DNA of 21,697 bases, taken from NCBI GenBank assembly GCA_035315065.1, contig DATFYM010000192.1, forward strand, positions 1 to 21,697, in the 5' to 3' direction. The position numbers were made by a program, and so were the translations under genes. The stretch's first letter is position 1, and every line of letters begins with the position of its first letter. Shown here piece by piece: positions 5,533-13,600 of the stretch. The notes beneath the pieces were generated by a model. It had not been told where the DNA came from, did no database searches, and saw only the letters and a list, made by a program, of their open reading frames with translations. The stretch is from DATFYM01 sp035315065 (lineage in GTDB: Bacteria > Acidobacteriota > Terriglobia > UBA7540).

Positions 5533-6972
5533 ATGATGCGCCACGAACGAAAACCAAGACGGTATCCTTTTCTATTCCCTGTTCCCTATTCCCTGTCCCC
5601 TGTCCCCAGTTCTCTATTCCCCATTCCCTGTTACCTGTTCCCTATCTTGTTGCTTCTGACAATGCCACTGAGAAGTGTAGCCTTGGGGGCGCAGGGGTCT
5701 AGTTCGCAGGCTCCGCAGGAGTCGCCGTGGACAGCGTTGCTCAAGAGCCCGAACGTCGACACTCGTGTCAGGGCTGCGCACGACATCGGCCAGAGCGGCG
5801 ACGCTTTGCAGATCCCAGCCCTGATCGCAACGCTGGCGGACCCGAGCGTCAAAGTGAGAAAAGAAGTGGTGATTGCCATCGCTCGCCTCCACGCTCCAAA
5901 GTCGATCGACGGGCTGATTCAGGCTACCAAGGACCCGGACTCAGACGTGCGCGTGCTGGCCGTGAACGGCTTGGTGTACTATTACACTGGCCAGAGCATC
6001 GAGACCGGCGTCACGGGATTCTTCAAGAAGGGCTACCACCAGGCTAAAAGCCACTTTGAGACCGACGTCACGCAAGTCGAACCGGGAGCCCAGGTGGATC
6101 CGAAGGTCGATGCGGCGCTCGACGCGACCATGAACGAGACGCGTTCGATCGAGTCGGCTCGCGCCGCCGCCCATGGCCTGGGCGTGCTGCTGGCGCGGTC
6201 GGCGGTCCCCGATCTCGTCAAAGCGGCACATTCGGTGGACGAAGACCTGGCCCGCGAAGCTCTGAACGCCCTCTCCAAGATCAAGGACCTCTCGGCCGGG
6301 CCTCGGCTCATCGACTTGCTGGATTCCACCAGCACGGGCATCCTCGAAGACACCGCCGTCACCGTGGGCGTACTGCGCACCCAGGCCGCCGCGCCGAAAC
6401 TGCGGTCGATCTACGAGAACAACTCCGACAAGAAGGTGCGCGAGAACGCACTCCAAGGTCTCGCTGACCTCGGGGATCCGGCTTCCGTCTCACTGTTTAC
6501 ACGGTCGCTGGTGAGCAACGACAAGACCACCCGCGCGCTTGGCGCCGAAGGCTTGGGCCGCGCCGGCGATGCCAAACCGGTGCCGGAACTCGAAAAGGCA
6601 GTCGCCGCCGAGACCGATGTGAACGCGCGGCTAGCCATGGAGTTTGCGCTGACGGCCTTGGGGAGCAAAAATTATCTGAACGGCCTCGTCCAGGGTCTGG
6701 ACTCCCGGATTCACGGCGACGTCGCCCGGACTTATCTAATCGAATTGGCCCGTAACCCGAAGATCCAAGCCAGCCTGTACCCTTACCTCGACAGCGGCAC
6801 CGACACCGAGCGCCGGAAGCTTTGTGACGTTCTGATGTACTCGGGTAATCAGTCGAGCCTCGTCCCCCTGGAACGTGCCAGCCACGACCGCAACGACGAC
6901 GTCGCTACCGAGGCCCTGCACGCCCTGCGCGTGATCCGCGCGCGGCTCTCCGCGGGCGGCGGGACCACGTAA
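5533..6972 (+). CDS. exported HEAT-repeat protein with a repeat-encoded signal sequence
   Basis: A 479-residue protein made mostly of HEAT/PBS-lyase-type helical repeats. Repeats are visible from about residue 64 (DTRVRAAHDIG, VKVRKEVVIAIARL, SDVRVLAVNGL) and again across 190-475 (LAREALNALSKI, KKVRENALQGLADLG, TTRALGAEGLGRAG, VATEALHALRVI). These are scaffolding surfaces for protein contacts; no enzyme motif is seen. The N-terminus is unusual. A basic region with KPRR (7-10) leads into a hydrophobic stretch (13-42) encoded by an 11-unit heptamer array. An Ala-Leu-Gly-Ala at about 51-54 could be a signal peptidase site, implying export to the periplasm. ATG 5533 has GGAAGG six bases upstream. 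The alternative ATG 5662 has no ribosome-binding site and would remove the signal. Confidence 0.82.
   Translation: MMRHERKPRRYPFLFPVPYSLSPVPSSLFPIPCYLFPILLLLTMPLRSVALGAQGSSSQAPQESPWTALLKSPNVDTRVRAAHDIGQSGDALQIPALIATLADPSVKVRKEVVIAIARLHAPKSIDGLIQATKDPDSDVRVLAVNGLVYYYTGQSIETGVTGFFKKGYHQAKSHFETDVTQVEPGAQVDPKVDAALDATMNETRSIESARAAAHGLGVLLARSAVPDLVKAAHSVDEDLAREALNALSKIKDLSAGPRLIDLLDSTSTGILEDTAVTVGVLRTQAAAPKLRSIYENNSDKKVRENALQGLADLGDPASVSLFTRSLVSNDKTTRALGAEGLGRAGDAKPVPELEKAVAAETDVNARLAMEFALTALGSKNYLNGLVQGLDSRIHGDVARTYLIELARNPKIQASLYPYLDSGTDTERRKLCDVLMYSGNQSSLVPLERASHDRNDDVATEALHALRVIRARLSAGGGTT
5572..5648. repeat. heptanucleotide array inside a coding region, unit CTATTCC/CTGTTCC
   Basis: Eleven units in unbroken 7-nt phase: CTATTCC (5572-5578), CTGTTCC, CTATTCC, CTGTCCC, CTGTCCC, CAGTTCT, CTATTCC, CCATTCC, CTGTTAC, CTGTTCC, CTATCTT (to 5648). 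It lies within the first 40 codons of the HEAT gene. There it encodes a peptide with 7-residue periodicity (LFPVPYS, LSPVPSS, LFPIPCY, LFPILLL). Confidence 0.95.
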
Positions 6973-6998
6973 CTCTTAGAACGACAACCATCAGGTGG

Positions 6999-7098
6999 GG
7001 AATTGCCGATTGCCGATTGCTGATGGACGATTGAAAGAGAAGAATCAAGCCACTCGGGTCTTCCAATCGTCAATCGTCAATCTGCAATCGGCAATTCC
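6999..7098. repeat. inverted pair of heptanucleotide arrays between convergent genes
   Basis: The left arm holds units ATTGCCG, ATTGCCG, ATTGCTG, ATGGACG, ATTGAAA (7002-7036). The right arm holds TTCCAAT, CGTCAAT, CGTCAAT, CTGCAAT, CGGCAAT (7061-7095). The outer 15 bases are a perfect inverted repeat (6999-7013 with 7084-7098), and the arms stay similar over about 39 bp around a 22-bp centre. It lies between the stops of the HEAT gene (27 bp away) and the TonB-type receptor (8 bp away), so it may act as a two-way terminator or mRNA 3' protector. No T tract is evident. Confidence 0.9.
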
Positions 7099-7105
7099 TC
7101 AGGAG

Positions 7106-9427
7106 CTACGGAGGAAAACGTCGGCTCGCGGGAGACCGGCGCCCGAAGTTGTAGGTCCAGGTAAGGCTGAGATACGACTTCATCGGAACCCCGACGATAC
7201 GCTCGAAGGGAGCGGGGTCAGTGGGCAGAGCCAGCGTCTCGAGAGTCTGTCCGCTGAAACCGCTGGCCAGAAGAAAGTTGATCCCCAGGCTCATCCGCCC
7301 TTCGCCGAAGGATCGCAGCATCGCCCCGCGCACCTCGCGAACAGGGACGCCGGTGAAGCCATCGCCTAGCGGCTTGCGGCCCACGTACTCAAACTCCCAC
7401 CGAGCGCGCAGCCGCAGTGGCAGGCGGTCCCAGTGCCCTACCGTGTCCCAGATCAGGCGTGGCGCTTCGGGTACGGGCTCTCCGGTGATCCGATCGTGGG
7501 CGTCGGCCCGCGAGAACGACGCCTCGATGGACCCGGCGCTGAAGACGCGCTCGACGGAAGCCGTCAGGGCATGGTTGACTGAAGGCCCCACGTACATCTG
7601 CAAGCCGGTGTCGGCATCGATGTTCGCGGTCTCCTCCGAATTCGCCACGCGCACCAAGACCAGACGAACCCTAGTGTCGCCAACCTCCTTCTTGAGCGTG
7701 GCTTCATAGGCTCGCGACGTGATGATCAGGTTGGGCGGGATCAAGTTGGGCTGCCTTGACGTTCCCGAATCCGTGCTGATGCGGGGATCGTCGGTGTGGA
7801 AGGCCTCGCCGCCGCTCAAAGAGAGGGAGGGAAGGGGTGTGCCGTTGGGCGGAAGAAAGGTCACCGTGGCCTTGGGCAGGGTTACGGAGAGTTGCGTCGT
7901 GAAGGAATTCGCGGGTGTCAGCAGATTTTGATTCTGAATGCTGATCTCCTCATGCCTGATGCCGGCGTCGAAGTGCACGTGCCGACCCAGGTTCCCCTCC
8001 AGCGACACGAACGGCTCCGCGAAGCTGAAGGCGAAGTTGTTGCTGGTGACGAGCTGAAACAGACCCCGGTCGTCGAGGTGCTTCAGGTCGAGGTTGCGGG
8101 GCGCATCGCGACGCAAATCAATCCCGGCGAGCAAGGAAACACCGTGGCCGAGCTTGGCGAGATACGCTGCCTCGCCGCCCGCCACGGTGCGGTTCTCGCG
8201 CTGCTGGATCAGCCCGTCACCAAAATTCGATTGCAAGGTGAGGTCGTAGTCGCGAAAGAAGCCGCCCAACAGCAACTGGCTCGTGCTGTTCAGTTGCCAC
8301 GTGTCCGAGACCACCGCCAGGACGGTGTGCGTTCGATCGAGTTGCCGGTAGTCGACGGTCTCGTCGGGCACGGGCACGCCGATGGGGATCAATCCCGGGA
8401 TGCGCGAGAAGCCATAGTACCCGATGCCGAACAACGAGATGTCATGGCGTTCGGTTTTGATCTCGCGGTAGCCGTTCAACTTGTATTGGTGGCGGTGCTC
8501 CAGGCGCTCCAGGAGGCCGTTCCCGAAGGAAGCCTCCAGAGCCACCCATTCATGAACCGCCGTATCGCTGGGGCTCCAGCCTCCGACAAGGTCCACGTCG
8601 CGGTAGTCGGCGGAGACCTGGGCGAAAGGATAGAGGCGTGGCCGCAACTGGTAGGTTGCTGCCAGATCAACCGAGTGGTCGCCCTCGCGCACATCGTAGG
8701 CGCCGTCATCGACACCGACCCCGCTCAGTACGGGCGGGATGAGGATATTCGGGTCACTGTAACCGTTGCCGTGAGCGTTCGCCGGAAGATTATTCGGGTA
8801 GAGGAAGTTTCCAACTTGAACAAACTGGCCAATAGGCTCGCCGTGGTCGCCCGCCACGCCCGGCGCAAAGTACTGAGGCGCTTTGATGCCGCCAGAAGCC
8901 GTTTCAATAGGAAGCCCGGGAATCGAGATGGGCGCGCCCGGCCGGCCGGGATTGGCGTCCAGCACCTCGTCTTGAGGGACGATACGCGCGGCAGGATCGG
9001 GGGTCAGGACCGGCGGCGCTGACGCTACCACCGTGACCACTTGCGTTCGAGGAGCTAATTGACGAAATTGGAGATTCACCTCCACCGGCGCGCCGGACCC
9101 AACCTCCACTACAGCGCTCACGGGCGCGAACACGGAAGCTTCTGCCGCCACCGTGAATCGCCCGGACTCGACGGGGCCGCAATCGAAATGCCCTTGCGAA
9201 TCGCTCCTTCTTTCGCAGATGATGTTGCCCTTCTCGTCGGTCAACGTCACCCGGGCAGCCGCAACTACGTCGCCCACTGGGTCGGCAGTGCGTCCGGAAA
9301 GATGCCCTATGGTTTGGGCGGCCAGGCCTCCGGGAAAGAGCAACAGGAAAAGCCACACAAGCCCCGACAGCCTTCCCGACAGCGGGTGGTCGATAGTGGC
9401 GCAATGGGAGTACACTGGGTCTTTCAT
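7106..9427 (-). CDS. TonB-dependent-receptor-like outer membrane protein
   Basis: A 773-residue outer membrane protein. A signal peptide with the core LVWLFLLLFPG ends near GLAAQ (about residue 36). A carboxypeptidase-regulatory-like beta domain follows (about 38-125; GRTADPVGDVVAAARVTLTD, then SGRFTVAA). Next come a plug-like region (about 150-240) and a long stretch of amphipathic beta strands typical of a TonB-dependent barrel, through the C-terminal LTWTYNFG. About ten basic residues follow the aromatic that normally ends such barrels, so the C-terminus may be slightly extended. Receptors with this N-terminal domain are common in acidobacteria and import chelated metals or glycans with TonB energy. 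A NikR remnant lies divergently upstream, which makes nickel a possible ligand, by inference only. ATG 9427 is chosen because the signal peptide begins there; the ribosome-binding site is weak. Confidence 0.85.
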   Translation of the reverse strand: MKDPVYSHCATIDHPLSGRLSGLVWLFLLLFPGGLAAQTIGHLSGRTADPVGDVVAAARVTLTDEKGNIICERRSDSQGHFDCGPVESGRFTVAAEASVFAPVSAVVEVGSGAPVEVNLQFRQLAPRTQVVTVVASAPPVLTPDPAARIVPQDEVLDANPGRPGAPISIPGLPIETASGGIKAPQYFAPGVAGDHGEPIGQFVQVGNFLYPNNLPANAHGNGYSDPNILIPPVLSGVGVDDGAYDVREGDHSVDLAATYQLRPRLYPFAQVSADYRDVDLVGGWSPSDTAVHEWVALEASFGNGLLERLEHRHQYKLNGYREIKTERHDISLFGIGYYGFSRIPGLIPIGVPVPDETVDYRQLDRTHTVLAVVSDTWQLNSTSQLLLGGFFRDYDLTLQSNFGDGLIQQRENRTVAGGEAAYLAKLGHGVSLLAGIDLRRDAPRNLDLKHLDDRGLFQLVTSNNFAFSFAEPFVSLEGNLGRHVHFDAGIRHEEISIQNQNLLTPANSFTTQLSVTLPKATVTFLPPNGTPLPSLSLSGGEAFHTDDPRISTDSGTSRQPNLIPPNLIITSRAYEATLKKEVGDTRVRLVLVRVANSEETANIDADTGLQMYVGPSVNHALTASVERVFSAGSIEASFSRADAHDRITGEPVPEAPRLIWDTVGHWDRLPLRLRARWEFEYVGRKPLGDGFTGVPVREVRGAMLRSFGEGRMSLGINFLLASGFSGQTLETLALPTDPAPFERIVGVPMKSYLSLTWTYNFGRRSPASRRFPP

Positions 9428-9517
9428 TCCGATCGCTGGGCCGACGGTCGCGAGGCCCCCTTCTCGCGGTTCAATGGAGGTACGGGGTAACGGGGATTCC
9501 GGATTGGCCACATTGTC

Positions 9518-9665
9518 AGTTGTAACACGAATTGCAGCAAGATCGTCGCCGCGACGCACGTCCACCCGGACCGCCACAACTGCCTGGAAATGGTCATCAT
9601 GAAGTGGGGCCCATCGCCGATCAGATTCTGAGCAGTCGCGGCGTCAAGCACGGCATTCGCTATTG
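9518..9665 (+). pseudogene. nikR: nikR remnant: C-terminal metal-binding domain, frameshifted
   Basis: Two adjacent frames together match the C-terminal ACT-like domain of the nickel regulator NikR. The first frame (codons from 9542) gives IVAATHVHPDRHNCLEMVIMK, containing the nickel ligands HVH and the C of CLE. The second frame (codons from 9610) gives IADQILSSRGVKHG, the conserved end of the protein. Between them a few residues are missing and the frame changes, and the first frame runs into TGA. The N-terminal ribbon-helix-helix DNA-binding domain and the upstream His ligand are absent. This is the only recognisable content of the 323-bp gap (9428-9750) between the receptor and the next gene. 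The remnant is divergent from the TonB-type receptor, suggesting a former regulator-target pair. Confidence 0.82.
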
Positions 9666-9750
9666 CTATTCATTGCTATTCTACTTCGCTATGAATTGCA
9701 AGAGTGGTACGCTACACTGTGACTTATAACTCTCAGCCAGAGGAGCAATA

Positions 9751-10362
9751 ATGTTCTTCAAGGAAAAAAGGGTCACAGTTTTACGAGTGCTCGCCGCTGC
9801 GCGGGGAGTATTCCTTGTGGCAATCGCCGGGACTTTAGCCGCGGGTCGTTTTCCCGTGCTGATGCACGCGGAGATGCCCCTGGCTGCGAATCCGGGGATT
9901 GATTCCGCTTGCCAGGCTGTACTGGATGCAAGCGATAAACTCTTTACCACGCCGTACCACATGTATACGACGGAAACCGGCGCCGGGGTCGGAAACGGAA
10001 AACCCGTGAGCAACGAAATGGTTTTTTCGGGCGGTGTCCAGTACATTCTGTTCAACGGCAAGTGGGGCCCTAGCCCTCTTTCCATGGAAGAGCTGAAGGC
10101 CATGGACGAACGGAACCGGAAAAATGCCAAGAACATGTCCTGTCATTATGTGCGCGATGAATCAGTGAACGGCGAAAGCGCGGCGCTCTACAGCACGCAC
10201 GAAGAAACCGCGCATGGAAAGACCGATAGCCAGACCTGGGTTTCCAAGAGCAAGGGACTCATTTTGCGCCAAGAGATAGATATAGACACGGGCGGCGCGA
10301 ATGGCAAGACCCACATGTCATCTCGATACGAATACAGCAACGTACAGGCGCCGAAACTCTGA
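9751..10362 (+). CDS. exported protein of unknown function
   Basis: A 203-residue protein with a basic N-terminus (FKEKR) and a hydrophobic core VFLVAIAGTLAAG, consistent with a signal peptide or signal anchor ending around residues 32-46. The mature part has two cysteines (about residues 54 and 131). It contains GGVQYILFNGKWG, a CHYVRDESVNGESAALYSTHEE segment, then TDSQTWVSKSKGLILRQEI. These beta-rich lines resemble periplasmic LolA-like or similar lipid-binding sandwich proteins, but I do not assign a family. The ATG at 9751 has GAGGAG seven bases upstream. It stands alone, with 243 bp to the next gene. Codon use looks slightly less GC-rich than in the neighbours. Confidence 0.75.
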   Translation: MFFKEKRVTVLRVLAAARGVFLVAIAGTLAAGRFPVLMHAEMPLAANPGIDSACQAVLDASDKLFTTPYHMYTTETGAGVGNGKPVSNEMVFSGGVQYILFNGKWGPSPLSMEELKAMDERNRKNAKNMSCHYVRDESVNGESAALYSTHEETAHGKTDSQTWVSKSKGLILRQEIDIDTGGANGKTHMSSRYEYSNVQAPKL

Positions 10363-10382
10363 AGAAGTGGCCGCTTTCGCCG

Positions 10383-10404
10383 TACTCGCTGAACCGGGCG
10401 AGTA
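10383..10404 (+). terminator. weak stem-loop after the exported-protein gene
   Basis: TACTCGC pairs with GCGAGTA around an 8-base loop, 21 bp after the stop codon. There is no T tract, so it is at best a poor intrinsic terminator. The rest of the 10363-10605 gap holds only the heptamer elements. Confidence 0.25.
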
Positions 10405-10503
10405 GGGTACCCCTCGCCTACAGGATTCTCTTGCAAGCATCCGCGCCCATTCACTTTCGGGTAGTAGAAGAACTCAGATTAAAGGGCAAAGTATAAGCAG
10501 GGA

Positions 10504-10600
10504 GAGGTCAAAGATCAGAGAAGCAATTAACTACCAATGGAGCCTATCAATATTGCCACTCGCGATTCGACCTTCGACCTTTGACTTTTCGACTTTTCGG
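10504..10600. repeat. heptanucleotide array, unit TTCGACC/TTTGACT, with an inverted partner
   Basis: Units TTCGACC (10566-10572), TTCGACC, TTTGACT, TTTCGAC, TTTTCGG (to 10600). One extra T shifts the phase before the fourth unit. About 45 bp upstream, 10504-10522 contains GAGGTCAAAGATCAG, an approximate inverse of these units. The array ends six bases before the TamB-like start codon, where a ribosome-binding site would be expected, and none is recognisable there. Confidence 0.7.
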
Positions 10601-10605
10601 CAGCA

Positions 10606-13600
10606 ATGAAGATTCCCCGGCACCATTTCCGCGTGTCGCGGCCCATGCGGTGGGTCTGCACCTTCATTGGCACGATCGTCGCCCTTTACCTGGGCGCAGC
10701 GACCGTGATGAGCACGGCGTGGTTTCGCGGCATTCTGCGGCGCGAGATCACGGCCAAGTTGCAGGACCTCACGGGAGCGCGGGTGGAAATTGGCGAGTTG
10801 GAGTTTCGCCCGCTAGTATTCCAACTGGCTCTTCGGAAGCTGGCTCTGCACGGCGTCGAGGGCCCTGCCGAGGCGCCTCTGCTCGAGGCCGGCGCCATTG
10901 TGGTGACGGTCGACCCGGCCTCGCCCTTTCGCAAGAAGCTCCTTTTGCACCGATTCGACCTGGAAGACGCCGAAATCCACCTTCGCACTTACCCGGACGG
11001 ATCCACGAACCTCCCCGGTACCCAAGGACAGGGAGCGCCAGGCAACGCGGAGCTGATCGACAGCCTGCTTGACCTCTCCGTGGGCGATCTGACCGTTTCC
11101 CGTACCGCTGTCTTCTGGAACAACGAGCAGATACCGTTGCATTTGAGCGCGCGTGAGGTGGCGATCGTGCTGCTGCGCTCGCGGCTGCGACGGCAGTACA
11201 CGGGCTCGGTGGCGTTGTCCAGTCTTGAGCTTCGGGACCAGCGCTGGGCGATACCCCCGCTCACGTTTTCCACCCGGATCGAGTTTTCCCGCAGCAAACT
11301 AGCCCTGAGTTCGCTCGCCTGGCGCACTGCCGGTGAGCCACCGGGCGTCTGGGGCTCCGGCTCGCTTAGCCTCGACCGATTTCCTTCGCTCACGGGCGAG
11401 GCTTCATTGCGTGCCCGAGGTAAGATCGACGTCCTCGCCCGAGCCCTTGGAGTAACAGAGGTCAAAGGCGGCAGCTTCGATTGGGACGGCCACATCGCCT
11501 TCAGCGGCGGCAAGCTAGCCACGCAAGGGCGGGCCGAGGCGCTTGAGGTCCGGATTCAGTCCTCCTCTTTTGTAGCGGGCCCGATCAGCGTTGCGGCCGA
11601 GTACACGGGGACGCCTCAGCGCGTCAACGTGTCGAAGCTGACGGTGTCCCTTCTTGGCGGTTCCATGCGCGGGCGGGCTGAGGTCCTGCTACGGCGTCCC
11701 GCTCCCAAACTGGAGTTGCACGCCACGCTGGCGGACATCGACCTCTCGGAGGTCTTCCGGTCGTTGGTCATCGAGCGGCCGGTCACCAGCCGCCTCGGCG
11801 TCGCCGCGAAAGTCAGTGGGACCTTGGAGGCTAGCTGGATTCCACAAGCCCCAACGGGCGCGCTGTCGACCCGGTTCAGCCTGCACTTTAGGCCGCCCAG
11901 TGAGTCGGTCGTCGGACTGAGGCCGCTGGCAGGCTTCCTGGCCGGCGCCGCCACCGTCGCGCCGAAGCTTGACCTCGGTCTCGACCAGGCCGAGTTCCAC
12001 CTGCCGCACTCCTCGCTTAAGGCCCAGGGGACCGTCGGGTCTGACGAATCGAACTTGCAGGTCCAGTTCGCGACCACCAACTTTGAAGAAGAGCGATCGG
12101 TGGTCGAACTCCTGGTCGGCGCCTCGGCGCCCTTGCCGCTCGCCCTGAAGTCTCAGGCGACCTTTTCGGGTATCGTCAGGGGCGCCATTACCAGCCCGGC
12201 GATCACCGGGCACGTCAAGATCGACGGCTTCGAGTATGGGGGCTGGGCATGGGATGGCTTCCGGGGCGACATCCTGGTGGCCGAGCATTTCACCAGGATC
12301 ACCTCTGGACGGCTGGTTGCCGGCGCAAGCTCGCTCGACTTCGACGTCACCGCGGGACTGGAGCAGTGGCAGGCAACGGAATCGTCGCCCCTGCATATTG
12401 TCGCCCGCGCGAATCGGACTCCGCTGCAAGGCCTGCTGGACGCCCTGAATTTGAGTTATCCGATTGGCGGCAAGCTCACGGCACACCTGGATCTCTCCGG
12501 GACGGAATCGAGCCTGGAGGGCGACGGTGCAATTGCTATCGCGAACGGCATGCTGCGCGGCGAGCCCTTTGACTCTTTCTCCTCTCAATTGCGGGTCGCC
12601 AAGTCGGTCTTCGACCTGACGAGTATCCAGGTCGCCAAAGACCACGGCAAGATAACTGGGCGAGTTATGTATGATGCAGGGCGCCAGGCGTTCTCTGGTC
12701 AGCTTCACGGCGCCGGCTTTTCCCTTTCCGATTTCAGGCTACCGGTGGCCCAGGACACCGAGGCGTGGCGATTCCCCGAGTTGGCCGAATTGGGTGGTGT
12801 CGCTGCCTTCGATCTCGACGGCGGCGGCACGGAGCAGGATCTCCGGCTTCACGGTACTCTCAGCGTCCACGGGGTTACGGTCAACAACAGCCCGATTGGG
12901 GACCTTGAGTCGCGGGCTGACTGGCAAGGCTCCGCGGTCCGCTTCTCCGGCCAAATCACCGGCGCCGAGGGCGAACTGCACTGGACTGGCGGGATCGAGG
13001 CCAAGGGGAATTGGCCGATCCAGGCGAAGGGTCAGTACAAGGGCTTGCGCCTTGAATCCTTGGTGAATCGGCTGGAGGGGGCTCGGTTCCCGGGACTGGC
13101 GCTGGCCGACGGTTCGTTCGAAGTGTCCGGTCCCCTGAAGACGATCTCCCGCAACCTGGCACCGGGCCTTGGCCCGGCGCGCCTTGAGGTCCACAGTGTC
13201 ACCGACAGCTTGCAGGTGCAGTTCCCTGGGGTCAGGCTGGCTTGGCGCAACGCGGGCGCGGTCGACATCACTTACTCCGGAGAAACCCTGCGTGTGAACC
13301 GGTTTCGCCTGGAGGGGCCCTCCACCGACTTTACGCTGGAGGGTTCGGCCAACTTTGGGGAACCAGCTTCGCTGGCGCTCCAGGCGCGCGGCCGGGCAGA
13401 CGCGAGTTTGCTGAACCTGATTGATCCCTCGATCGCCGCCACCGGGCGGTTCGACCTCGACTTCCGCGCCGGCGGCACTCCCGGCCAGCCGCTGCTCTAC
13501 GGCACGCTCACCGTCGCCGATCTCAGCCTGGGCTACAGCGATTTCCCGTTCCGCCTGGCAGGCCTCAACGGCGAGATTCAGGTGGAGGGCGATCGTGTCA

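Noticed and set aside
4999..5544. A 181-codon minus-strand frame with a Leu/Cys-rich 7-residue periodic start
   Set aside because: It is antisense to the NTF2-like gene. The periodic leader only reflects translation of the heptamer array, which has no stops on that strand.
7796..9022. A 408-codon open frame on the plus strand
   Set aside because: It is antisense to the TonB-type receptor, which has a signal peptide and recognisable domains.
9661..9690. TTGCTATTCA repeats considered as another heptamer array
   Set aside because: The period is about 10, not 7, and only two copies are clear.
9532..9729. A 65-codon open frame considered as a new small gene
   Set aside because: Its middle part is the C-terminal end of the NikR remnant; the rest is unrelated sequence read through after the frameshift.
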